64,000 nt of DNA from Nocardia sp. alder85J. Lineage in GTDB: Bacteria > Actinomycetota > Actinomycetes > Mycobacteriales > Mycobacteriaceae. This document shows, piece by piece, positions 32,494 through 41,059 of the stretch. Within the stretch, counting starts at the first letter, position 1. Each line of letters starts with the position of its first letter. Below the pieces are notes generated by a model. That model worked only from the letters and a program-made list of their open reading frames with translations, was not told where the DNA came from and did not search any database. The stretch lies in NCBI RefSeq assembly GCF_020176955.2, contig NZ_JAIUCZ020000002.1:868001-932000 (forward strand), read 5' to 3'. Both the position numbers and the translations under genes were made by a program.

Positions 32494-33390
32494 CTACTGG
32501 CCGGAAGTGGTTCGGACAGCCGAAGACTCGGAGTCGGGTGTCGCCGCCGCCTCACCCGCCGCGACATGGCGGGCCAGCGTCAGCACGGCCTGCTCGCCGG
32601 GTGTGCCGGGTGTGGCCTGGTAGACGGTCATCCGGAGGCCGGTGTCGCCGAGCTGGAGGGTTTCCGCGCCCAGGCTGAAATCACCGGCCACGGGGTGGTG
32701 GAACTGCCGGAGATCGCCGGTGCGCGTGGCGATCTCGTGCCGCTCCCACAGGCGCGCGAATTCGGGGCTGTGCTCGTGCAGTTCGTCGATCAGCAGGCGT
32801 AGTGCGGGGGCGGGATCCTCGGCGAACAGGCGGTGCACCCGGGCGACGGTGACCCGGGCGAGCCGGTCCCGGTCCGGGAACAGCACATGGGTGATCGGGT
32901 CGCGGAACAGGTACCGGACCGTATTCCGTTGTCCCGGCGGCCATTTCTCCAGTCCGGTGTGCAGGGCCAGGCCCTCGGGATTGGCGGCCAGCACATCGCT
33001 GTAGCGGGACAGCACATAGGCCGGGCAGGGACGAATGTTGTGCAACAGCAGGTGGATTCCCGGCCGGAGGGTGTGATCGGGACTGCGTGCGGGGGCGCTG
33101 CGCCCGGCCGCGTGCCGCGCCAGCGTGTACAGGTGCGCGTGCTCCTCCTCGTTGAACCGCAACGCCCGCGCGATCGCGTCGAGCACGCCGGTGCCCGGGT
33201 TGGTCTCGCGGCCCTGCTCGAGGCGGTTGAGATAGTCGATGCCGATGCCCGTCAGCGCGGCCAGTTCCTCCCGGCGCAGGCCGGGTGTGCGGCGGCGGGT
33301 CGTGCCGGCGGGCAGGCCGACATCCTCCGGCCGCAGCCGGGCGCGCCGGGCGCGCAGGAATTCCCCGAGACCGTTGTCCACGTCCACCAC
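32494..33390 (-). CDS. XRE-family regulator with MmyB-like ligand-binding domain
   Basis: The 298-residue protein has an XRE helix-turn-helix (about 7-80; LRREELAALTGIGIDYLNRLEQGRETNPG) and an MmyB-like PAS-fold domain that in actinomycetes is thought to bind fatty-acid-like ligands. The second domain shows YVLSRYSDVLAANP and VRYLFRDP. GTG start at 33390. Proteins of this family almost always lie divergent to one oxidoreductase they control; here an SDR starts 123 bases away in the opposite direction. Confidence 0.88.
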   Translation of the reverse strand: MVDVDNGLGEFLRARRARLRPEDVGLPAGTTRRRTPGLRREELAALTGIGIDYLNRLEQGRETNPGTGVLDAIARALRFNEEEHAHLYTLARHAAGRSAPARSPDHTLRPGIHLLLHNIRPCPAYVLSRYSDVLAANPEGLALHTGLEKWPPGQRNTVRYLFRDPITHVLFPDRDRLARVTVARVHRLFAEDPAPALRLLIDELHEHSPEFARLWERHEIATRTGDLRQFHHPVAGDFSLGAETLQLGDTGLRMTVYQATPGTPGEQAVLTLARHVAAGEAAATPDSESSAVRTTSGQ

Positions 33391-33513
33391 CGCACCAGTG
33401 TGGCAAATCGTCCGTGGGTGGCAGCGCCGCTGCCAGGTGTCGCCGGGCCTTGGTCACCGCGCGCGGCGGCGGCACGCTGGAGCCGGAACAAGAACGGAAC
33501 ACAGGAGCGCGCC

Positions 33514-34473
33514 ATGACTTTCGACGAGCACAGCACCGCGGACGAGGTGCTGCGGGGCCACGATCTGACCGGCACGGAGGTGATCGTCACCGGCGGGGCC
33601 GCGGGCATCGGCGCCGAGACCGCGCGGGCACTGGCCGCGGCCGGCGCCCGCGTCGTCCTCGCCGCCCGCGACCGTGAGCGGGGCGAGCGGGCCGCCGCCG
33701 CGATGCGCGCCGCGACCGGCAATCCCGCCGTCGAATTCCGCACCCTGCGACTGGACGCGCTGGACTCGGTGCACGCCTTCGGCGCCGAGTATCTGGCCAC
33801 GGGCCGGCGGCTGGACCTGCTGGTGAACAACGCCGGAATCATGGCCACCCCGTTCACCCGCACCGCGGACGGCTTCGAATCCCAGTTCGGGGTCAACCAT
33901 CTGGGTCACTTCGCGCTGACGGTCGAGTTGCTGCCGGCGCTGCGCGCGGCCGACCGGGCGCGGGTGGTGGCGTTGTCCTCCCGGGCGCACCGGCGCAGCG
34001 ATGTCGATTTCACCGATCCGAACTACGAGGACCGCCCGTACGACCCGTGGCGGGCCTACGGACAGTCCAAGACCGCCAACGGCCTGTTCGCGGTCGGGTT
34101 CACCGCCCGGTACGGCGCGTCGGGGATCACCGCCAACGCCGTGATGCCGGGCGCGATCATGACCGACCTGCAACGGCACCTGTCCGCCGCCGACTACCGG
34201 GAACTGGGCTGGGCCGACGAACAGGGGGCGCTGCGCACCGACATGCCCGGCTGGAAGACCGCCGCCCAGGGCGCGGCCACCTCGGTGTGGGCGGCGGTGG
34301 CCCCGGAACTGGCCGGGCGCGGTGGCCTCTACCTCGACAACTGTGCCGTCGGGCAGCCGTGGACGGCCGACGACGTCCCGCCCACCGGCCACTATCTGCC
34401 CTACCTCACCGACCCGGGCCACGCCGGACAGCTGTGGGAACTCTCGGAGAAACTCACCGGCGTGCGGGGGTGA
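33514..34473 (+). CDS. Short-chain dehydrogenase/reductase
   Basis: The 319-residue classical/extended SDR has TGGAAGIGAETARALAAAGARVVLAARD (NAD(P)-binding), LVNNAGIM, SSRAH (catalytic Ser region) and YGQSKTAN (Tyr and Lys). The Arg residues after the second strand suggest NADP preference. It resembles retinol-dehydrogenase/oxidoreductase-type SDRs. The ATG at 33514 follows AGGAG by 8 bases. It is divergent from the XRE/MmyB-type regulator, its likely controller. The substrate is unknown. Confidence 0.88.
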   Translation: MTFDEHSTADEVLRGHDLTGTEVIVTGGAAGIGAETARALAAAGARVVLAARDRERGERAAAAMRAATGNPAVEFRTLRLDALDSVHAFGAEYLATGRRLDLLVNNAGIMATPFTRTADGFESQFGVNHLGHFALTVELLPALRAADRARVVALSSRAHRRSDVDFTDPNYEDRPYDPWRAYGQSKTANGLFAVGFTARYGASGITANAVMPGAIMTDLQRHLSAADYRELGWADEQGALRTDMPGWKTAAQGAATSVWAAVAPELAGRGGLYLDNCAVGQPWTADDVPPTGHYLPYLTDPGHAGQLWELSEKLTGVRG

Positions 34474-34610
34474 CACGCCGTAGCCGGGCGTGATTCTCGG
34501 ACTTGCCGGGGCGAGGTCACCGGAAACGCTCGCCGGACAGGGTAGAACTTACCGCCGTGCTTCACCGGATCCACACAGACCTCGTGCTGTACCCCCGAAG
34601 GGAGCAAGAC

Positions 34611-34928
34611 ATGTTCGTAAAAAGGGCGATTCACCTGCTGGCGTTCACCGCGGCGAGCCTGGCGCTGACCTCGGTCGGCGTCGCGTCGGCCGACGCCGAG
34701 TGGGCCACGGACGCGAAGGTGCAGTGCGTCCAGCAGAACTGGCCGACGGTCAAGGCCAAGTACGATCCGCTGCTGAACCAGGCCTCGCCGTCCGACCGCC
34801 AGATGCTCGCGGGCTTCATCGGACCGGACGGGATGCTGATCGACGAGCCCAGCGCCGACCAGATCCGTGACGCCGCCGGGCGCATCCCGTCGAACGCGCT
34901 GGACACGGTCTTCGCCGGCATCTGCTGA
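34611..34928 (+). CDS. Haemophore-related secreted protein
   Basis: The 105-residue precursor has a signal peptide (MFVKRAIHLLAFTAASLALT, cleaved near VASADA). A small helical domain follows with one Cys near its start (KVQCVQQNWP) and a C-terminal Cys (FAGIC), probably disulfide-bonded. This is the layout of the mycobacterial haem-binding haemophore family (Rv0203-like, MHB domain). Such proteins carry haem outside the cell for iron uptake. The ATG at 34611 follows GGGAG. It converges on jetC with a strong terminator between. Confidence 0.72.
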   Translation: MFVKRAIHLLAFTAASLALTSVGVASADAEWATDAKVQCVQQNWPTVKAKYDPLLNQASPSDRQMLAGFIGPDGMLIDEPSADQIRDAAGRIPSNALDTVFAGIC

Positions 34929-34945
34929 CACCGGGAAAGACGCGA

Positions 34946-34977
34946 CGGGGCGGGGCCGGACATCCGGCCCCGCCCCG
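34946..34977. terminator. Bidirectional hairpin terminator
   Basis: CGGGGCGGGGCCGG pairs perfectly with CCGGCCCCGCCCCG around a 4-base loop, between the convergent haemophore and jetC genes. Confidence 0.85.
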
Positions 34978-34989
34978 TTCGCCGTTTCG

Positions 34990-37900
34990 TCAGGGCGCGA
35001 GTTCCAGCGCCTCGTCGAAGGTGATGCCGCCCTCCACGGTGTGCGCGACCCGCCTGCGGCCGGGCGAGCCGAGCGCCGTGGTCAGATCGGAGCCGTCGTG
35101 TTCGGCGAGCAGATCCCTCGAGTCCCAGACCAGCAGGGTCGCGCTGACGGTGTTCTCCGCCGCCGAGTGGGCCAGGTCGTAGTGAGCGCAGGCGGGGACG
35201 TGGTCGTAGGTGATCCACAGGTCGTAGCCGGTCATGAACAGGTCGAGATCGAAATCGACCGACAGGCCCAGCAATTCGCTGCGGCCGTTGTCGTCGACCC
35301 CCGCGAACGCCTCGTCCAGCGCCAGCAGCCGCGGCGCCTGCGGGTCCGCGGAGTCCAGCATCACGTGCGCGGCCGCGAACAGCGGCAGGTGCAGCGACAC
35401 CGACTGCTCGCCGCCGGACAGCGCGCTGTGCCGCGCCACGGTCAGCCGATCCTCGGCGCCGTCCGCGGTGACCAGGGTGAACGCGAACACCCGCCAGGTG
35501 CGGTAATCCAGTGTGGTGGCCAGGATTTCGGGATAGGACCGTTCCGGGTGCGCGGCGCGGGCAGTCCGGATCTCCGCCGCGAAATGGGCGCGGACGGTGG
35601 CCAGATCGCCGGGGGAGAGTTCGGAGGCGTCCCGGTCGAGCATCTTGCACACCGCCCGCGCGGACTCCGACAGCGTGTCGGCCAGCACCCAGTGCACGCC
35701 GATGGTGTTGCCCGAGGACATCCGGCGCTGCTTCATCTCCGCACCCATCCGGGTGATGAGTTCCCTGGCGTCGCCGGTGCGCTCGTGGATCTGCTGGGCC
35801 AGGCCGGACAGCAGCGCGTCCTCCAGGATGCGACGCTCGGCATCGGTGAGCAGCAACTCCTGATCGGCGCGGGCGGCGGCGATGCGGTCGGCGAAATCGG
35901 CGAGGGCCGCCACCCCCTGCTCGTCGTGCACCTGCACCACGGTCAGCCCGTCGGCGGCATCCCAGTGCAGGCGGTAGTCCTGCCCGGCGGTGGCGAGCGC
36001 GGCGTCGAACTCCTGGAGTGCGGCGGTCACCGTGCTGCGGGTGGACTTGCGCACCGCCTCCCCGGCCCGCACCGAAGCCGTTGCGGCACACAGCCCGTCG
36101 AACAGCTGCTGCACCTCCTCGGGCAGTACCCGCGGTTCCGCGTCCGGGCCACCGGTCTCGATCCGGTACAGCAACTGCTCCGGGGTGGACCAGGCGCCGT
36201 CGGCCGCCGGCCACCGCGCGGGCGCGGCGCCCAGCAGCGACAGCAGATCCGGGCGCGCGTACGGCGCCAGCGCCCGCACATCGGCGAGCAGTTCGGTGAG
36301 CGCGGCCCGCAGCGCGTCGTGCGCGGCCCGATAGGCCCCCTCGGCGGTGCCGACCCCCTCGATCGCCTCGGCGGCCGCCTTGCGGGCCGACTTCTGTTCC
36401 GCGCGTGCGGCATCGATGCGCTCCCGGGCCAGTGTCAGCTCCCGGTCGATATCGGCGGCGCCGGCGCCCAGCGCCTCCCGCAGCGTCTCCAGCTTGCGCG
36501 ACTGCTCCTGATATCCGCTGCGCGCGGCCTCGGCCTCCTCGGCGAAAGCCTCGGCCAGATCCCGCGATTCGGCCAGCCGGTCCTCGGCCTCCCGGCGCCG
36601 CTCACCCTCGCGCTGCTGATCCCCGCGCAGCCGCAGCAGCGCGGTGCCGGTGTGCTCGAAATGCCGGATCGCCGCGGCCAGCGCATCCAGTTCGGCCGGA
36701 TCGCGCGGCGCCCGATGCGCCACGGCCACTGCGCGCACCTTCTTGTCGGCGGCGGTGCGCTCGGCCACGGCCTGATCGAGATCCCGCTCGGCCTGGGCCG
36801 CCGTCTCGGTCCGCGATCGCAGCACCCCCGCCGCCTCCGCCACCGCCCGCTGCGCCGCGAGCACCGCCGTACTGCGCGGTAATGCCTTGGCGGCGGCCGA
36901 GATCCGGGTCAGCTCGGCGGTCTCCCGCCGCTCCGCGTCCCGGGCCGCCCGCTCCTCCTCGGCCGCGTTCCCGATCGCCGCCTCCAGCTCGGCGAGCCGC
37001 AAGGCCCGCCGCCGGGCCCGCGCGGTCGCCCCGATGAACTCGGCATGCGCCTTGGCATGCCTGCCCACCTGCACGCCCTGCTGATAACTCCCGTCGAGCG
37101 CGACCGCCACCCGGTCCACGCCGCGGCCCGCGTCCGGGTCGTCGAGAAGTCCGGCCACCGACGTGGCTTCCGCCGGCGTGGACGTCGATGCCGTGGCGAT
37201 CGGACCCGATGCGGCCGAGGGGATCTCGTCGTGCAGCGCGATCGATGACAACACGGCGGCAACGAATTCCCGAGGTACCGCGGGTATCGGCGAATCTGTC
37301 TCGTACGCAACGGGGTCGGTGGTCGCGACGTCGTGGGCCGCGGACATCCCGTCCTCGGCCACCAGGACGTCGGCGAGGGTGCGGCCGACGGGGCGCAGGT
37401 GTGCGGGGAGGGGCAGCAGGAACTGGTCGGAGTCGTGGGCGGGCAGCGGGGTGTCGGCGCACAACCAGGCGTCGAGCAGGTTGGCGGCCTGGAGGGCCGC
37501 CTCGATTCCGGCGGCCTGGTCGGCGGTGACGTGGTCGGCGAAGCGGACCAGTTGCCACAGCGGCGCGCCGGGGCGGCCGGTGCGAGTGCCGCGAGTGGCG
37601 AAAGGCGATGGGGCATCGTCTTTTTCGGCGGCCACCTGCTGTTGTTCGGTGCGGAGTCCGGTCAGCCGGGCGGCCGCCTGCGCGGCGGCGGTGCGGAACT
37701 GCTCGCGGCGGCCGCGAATGGCGTCGGTGAGCGATTCGGTGCGCTCGGCGAGGATCTCGGCGGGTGCGGGGCCGTCGTGGCCCTCGAACTGCGCGGCCTC
37801 CAGGGCCGGGAGCAGGTCGGTCTGCGTGGCGTCCGATGCCGGGAGCAGGTCGCTGTGGCCGAACACCTCTCGGTGGGTCTTCCACCAGTCACGCAGTGCC

Positions 37901-39354
37901 GCGGCGGTGTTCGTGCGGGCCAGGGTGACCCCCGCCTCGGCCTCCGCCAGGGCGGCGGTCGCGGTGTCGCGCTGGTCGGTGGCGCGCTGCGCGGCGCGCT
38001 CGGCGCGGGCCCGGTCGGCCTCGGCGGTGTCGACCAGCGTCAGGGCCTGCCGGACCGCCCGCACATCGGCGTCGCGTTCCTCGGCGTGACTGCGCACGGT
38101 GACCGTGAGTTGTTCCGCGCGTGCGGTTTCCGGCAGCGTGGACCAGTCGAGGCCCGCCTCCTCGGCGGCGGTCCGCAACTCGTCCTCGCCGCGGGTCAGC
38201 GCCGCCACCGCCGCCTCCTCGGCGGCGCGGGCATGGTCGGCCTCACCGGCGCGCTGGTCCACCACCTGCCCGGCCTTGGTGGCCTTGTCCCGGTGCACCG
38301 CGGCCGAGGTCTCCAGCCGCCGGACCGCGTCGGCGAGGTCGTCGAGCTGCTGTTTGCCCTCGTAGGCGCCGGAACGCTGCAATGTCTCGCGATCGGCGAG
38401 GGCCTGTTCGTAGCCGCGATCGGCCTCCTCGGCGCGGGTCTCCGCGGTGGTGCGTTCGGTGTCGCGGCGCTCCCGCAGGACGGTGGCCGCGAACAGTGCG
38501 GTGCTCGCGTGGGTCACCGCCTCCTGCCGCGCCTGCACCTGGTCGACGTCCGACTTCGCCTGCACAGCAAGGTATTTACGGTAGACGCCGACGAAGGCGC
38601 GGGTGGCGGTGTCGGCCTGCACCAGCCCCTCCAGGGTACGGCCCACCTCCTCCATATCGCTGAACGAGCGTGCGGCGTCGAGGATCAGCTGATCGTCGAG
38701 CGGTCGCAGGCCGTCGGTGAGCGCCTGTGACAGTCCGCGCGGGTCGAGGTTCTTGGCCAGCTGCGGCCGCCGCAACGTCAGGATGAGATTGATCAGCTGG
38801 TCGTAGCGTTGCAGGCCGAGCCCGAACATCCGGGCATCGATGGCGGCGCGGTATTCCAGCGGCCGGTCCAGGATGGCATCGGTGCCGATCTGCTCGGCGA
38901 GCTGTTTACGCGTCAGCGGCCGATCGTCGGCGCCGATCAGCGAGAAGTCCACGCCCACCCGGCCGTCGGCGACGAAGTACCAGCGCGTCACCTTGTCCGA
39001 GGACTTGGTGGCCCGCATCCCGATGCCGACGGTGACCACCTCGGGGTCGTCCCAGTCGCCGCGCGCGAACTCCATCCACACGTACGAATACGCCGAATCC
39101 TGTTTGCGGTACAGCAGATTCGACTTCATCGTGCGTTCCTCACCGGCGAACGGGTTCAGCCGGCGCGGCTCGATCCGCCCGTCGAACACGAACGGGAACA
39201 GCACCTCCAGCCCCTTGGTCTTGCCGGACCCGTTCGGCCCGCGCAGCACCAGCCGCCCGTCGGCGAAGCAGAACTCCTGGTCGCGATAGTCCCAGAGGTT
39301 GACGATCCCCGCCCGGGTCGGGACGAACCGCACACCGCCATGGATGAGGCTCAC
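34990..39354 (-). CDS. jetC: JetC-like SMC ATPase of a Wadjet-type system (TIGR02680 family)
   Basis: The 1454-residue protein is an SMC/MukB-like ATPase. Walker A is GPNGSGKT at 39-46, and two long coiled-coil stretches (about 290-520 and 820-1060) flank a hinge. SALSGGEQSVSLHLPLF (ABC signature, about 1310) and RLLALDEAFAGVDDNGR (Walker B, about 1343) close the head. It matches the actinobacterial TIGR02680 family, the motor of Wadjet type II, which extrudes DNA loops and recognises small circular plasmids. The GTG at 39354 has GAAGGGACGG upstream. In known operons a Toprim nuclease gene (jetD) follows jetC; here jetC is followed by a terminator and a convergent gene. The protein itself looks complete. 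Confidence 0.88.
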   Translation of the reverse strand: MSLIHGGVRFVPTRAGIVNLWDYRDQEFCFADGRLVLRGPNGSGKTKGLEVLFPFVFDGRIEPRRLNPFAGEERTMKSNLLYRKQDSAYSYVWMEFARGDWDDPEVVTVGIGMRATKSSDKVTRWYFVADGRVGVDFSLIGADDRPLTRKQLAEQIGTDAILDRPLEYRAAIDARMFGLGLQRYDQLINLILTLRRPQLAKNLDPRGLSQALTDGLRPLDDQLILDAARSFSDMEEVGRTLEGLVQADTATRAFVGVYRKYLAVQAKSDVDQVQARQEAVTHASTALFAATVLRERRDTERTTAETRAEEADRGYEQALADRETLQRSGAYEGKQQLDDLADAVRRLETSAAVHRDKATKAGQVVDQRAGEADHARAAEEAAVAALTRGEDELRTAAEEAGLDWSTLPETARAEQLTVTVRSHAEERDADVRAVRQALTLVDTAEADRARAERAAQRATDQRDTATAALAEAEAGVTLARTNTAAALRDWWKTHREVFGHSDLLPASDATQTDLLPALEAAQFEGHDGPAPAEILAERTESLTDAIRGRREQFRTAAAQAAARLTGLRTEQQQVAAEKDDAPSPFATRGTRTGRPGAPLWQLVRFADHVTADQAAGIEAALQAANLLDAWLCADTPLPAHDSDQFLLPLPAHLRPVGRTLADVLVAEDGMSAAHDVATTDPVAYETDSPIPAVPREFVAAVLSSIALHDEIPSAASGPIATASTSTPAEATSVAGLLDDPDAGRGVDRVAVALDGSYQQGVQVGRHAKAHAEFIGATARARRRALRLAELEAAIGNAAEEERAARDAERRETAELTRISAAAKALPRSTAVLAAQRAVAEAAGVLRSRTETAAQAERDLDQAVAERTAADKKVRAVAVAHRAPRDPAELDALAAAIRHFEHTGTALLRLRGDQQREGERRREAEDRLAESRDLAEAFAEEAEAARSGYQEQSRKLETLREALGAGAADIDRELTLARERIDAARAEQKSARKAAAEAIEGVGTAEGAYRAAHDALRAALTELLADVRALAPYARPDLLSLLGAAPARWPAADGAWSTPEQLLYRIETGGPDAEPRVLPEEVQQLFDGLCAATASVRAGEAVRKSTRSTVTAALQEFDAALATAGQDYRLHWDAADGLTVVQVHDEQGVAALADFADRIAAARADQELLLTDAERRILEDALLSGLAQQIHERTGDARELITRMGAEMKQRRMSSGNTIGVHWVLADTLSESARAVCKMLDRDASELSPGDLATVRAHFAAEIRTARAAHPERSYPEILATTLDYRTWRVFAFTLVTADGAEDRLTVARHSALSGGEQSVSLHLPLFAAAHVMLDSADPQAPRLLALDEAFAGVDDNGRSELLGLSVDFDLDLFMTGYDLWITYDHVPACAHYDLAHSAAENTVSATLLVWDSRDLLAEHDGSDLTTALGSPGRRRVAHTVEGGITFDEALELAP

Positions 39355-39553
39355 CTGTTCGCCGTCCCTTCCGTACTCGGTCTGTGGTTCCGGCCGATCG
39401 GCGGCCGCGCGCCGCCCGATGCGGTGACGCCGCCGGTCGACGTGGTGACGCCGCCGGTCGGCCGGGTAGCTCCGGCGGTCGGCTGAGCAGCGCAGCCGGC
39501 CGGTAGTGTGACGCTGCCGGTGCGGAGTCGGTGGCAGTGTCGACGGTCGGCGG
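39355..39553. other. Repeat-bearing gap between jetB and jetC
   Basis: This 199-base gap separates two genes that are otherwise tightly packed in such operons. It holds three imperfect 21-base direct repeats (39421, 39442, 39463) sharing GGTGACGCCGCCGGTCG. The minus-strand frame of jetC is open through it but repetitive and Arg-rich, so it was not included in jetC. Confidence 0.55.
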
Positions 39554-41059
39554 TCACGAGGCGCCGCCCGCGGCCGTGTTCTCGCCGAGTTTCGTTGCGG
39601 AGGCGAATAATTCGGTCTCGGCACGGGTGCGCACCGTCACGATCGCGCCGCGGTAGCGGGCCAGCGCGGGCAGGATCAGGAGCCCGCCCTCGTCGGCAGG
39701 GCCGCCGTCCGTCTGTTCGCCGGTCGTAGGCCCGATGGTCGTTGACCCACCGGTCCCGGGTCCGGTGGTCGTGGGCCTGCCGGTCGTGAGTCCGGTGGCC
39801 GGGGGCTCGACGACCTGGACCAGTCGCAGCCGCCGCAGCAATGCGACCGCCTCGGTGGTCAGCGCGGGCACGTCGGCCTGCCACTGCGCGGCGAAGGTGG
39901 AACCGTAGCGGTCGGTCAACGCCTGCACGGTCTCCCGGATCCAGGCCCAGCCGAGGAACGGATGCTCCGCGACCGGTGGACGCTCCGCCTCCGAATCCTC
40001 CTCCTCCGCAGCGGAATCGACGGCCAGCGGCTCGAACACGGTGGCCAGTGGGATCGCCGCATCCAGCCGTTCGGCGAGCCCGGACCCGATCGCGGGCCGG
40101 GGCCGCCGCTCGACCGGATCGTCGATGTCGAGTACCCGATCGGCGATCTCACCGATCAGCAGCAACGCCACCTGCGCGAGCGTGCCGGTGCTCGGGAAGC
40201 GCAGATCGGACAGCCGCCCGGAGGTGTCGATCAACGCGACCCCCTCCGCGCGGCGCTCGGCCCGCAGCCCGGTGAGCAGTTCGACCTCGGCGACCAGTTT
40301 CTCCGACCCCAGCAACACCTGCTCGTCGGCGGCGAGCTCCTCGCCGTACACCACCGGCAGCTCCACCAGGGCCCGCCGCACCCGTCGCGCGGCGGCCGCT
40401 CGCACCTGCGAAACCGGCGCTCCCGCATCGGTTCCGCCCTCGGCCAGCAGCCCCGTCACGCTCTGGAGATGCTGGAGGGCCCGTGGCGGCCGGAAGATCG
40501 CCAGCACCACCGACCGGTCGATGTCGTAGAGCGCCTCCCCGGCCTCCGGATCCGCCGCCCAGCCCCCGGCGTCGCCGTCGGCGAGGGTGACCGCGCCCCG
40601 GGCCGACAACCACGCCACCGCGTCCACGAAGGCATCCCGATCGGCGGCGCGGTCGGTGGCCAGCTCCAGCCCGTCCACCCGCGTCGCGTAGGCGGCTACC
40701 TGATCGGCCAACTCCGACAACGTGATCTGATCCCCCGCGCGTCCCAGTGCGGCCAGGGCCAGCGCCAGATAGGCGTACCGCCGCCGGTCGAACACCCGCT
40801 CCGCCGGAGTCCGCGCGGGCCGCCCGGGATCCAGCCGGTCCGTCACCGGGAACAGCCGCGCGGTGGTCTCGGTGACCTCCAGCCGATATCCGAACAGCTC
40901 GGCCAGATCCTCCCGCAATTCGGTCGCCCAGCGCCGGATCAACGGCAGCGCAATCCGATCCGGATAGGTGCGGGTCACCAGATGATTGGCCAGCACCACC
41001 CGCGCCGCCCGCTGATACGAGTCCAGCGCCAGCGGCGCGATGCCGCGGGCATGTATCAC
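39554..41059 (-). CDS. jetB: JetB-like protein of a Wadjet-type system (DUF2398/TIGR02678)
   Basis: The 501-residue protein starts with a GTG at 41059 overlapping the jetA stop (GTGA). It matches the TIGR02678/DUF2398 pattern: an N-terminal SYQRAARVVLANHLVTRTYPDR, then helical winged-helix regions (VFDRRRYAYLALALAALGRAGDQITLSELADQVA). In Wadjet complexes the JetB subunit is a kite-type bridge between the kleisin and the SMC dimer. Residues about 430-462 are a Thr/Gly/Pro low-complexity stretch (TTGRPTTTGPGTGGSTT) that looks like a repeat expansion before the conserved end LILPALARYRG. Confidence 0.83.
   Translation of the reverse strand: MIHARGIAPLALDSYQRAARVVLANHLVTRTYPDRIALPLIRRWATELREDLAELFGYRLEVTETTARLFPVTDRLDPGRPARTPAERVFDRRRYAYLALALAALGRAGDQITLSELADQVAAYATRVDGLELATDRAADRDAFVDAVAWLSARGAVTLADGDAGGWAADPEAGEALYDIDRSVVLAIFRPPRALQHLQSVTGLLAEGGTDAGAPVSQVRAAAARRVRRALVELPVVYGEELAADEQVLLGSEKLVAEVELLTGLRAERRAEGVALIDTSGRLSDLRFPSTGTLAQVALLLIGEIADRVLDIDDPVERRPRPAIGSGLAERLDAAIPLATVFEPLAVDSAAEEEDSEAERPPVAEHPFLGWAWIRETVQALTDRYGSTFAAQWQADVPALTTEAVALLRRLRLVQVVEPPATGLTTGRPTTTGPGTGGSTTIGPTTGEQTDGGPADEGGLLILPALARYRGAIVTVRTRAETELFASATKLGENTAAGGAS

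Noticed and set aside
34929-34989. A remnant of jetD downstream of jetC
   Set aside because: Only 61 bases separate jetC from the convergent haemophore gene, and these are mostly a terminator hairpin.
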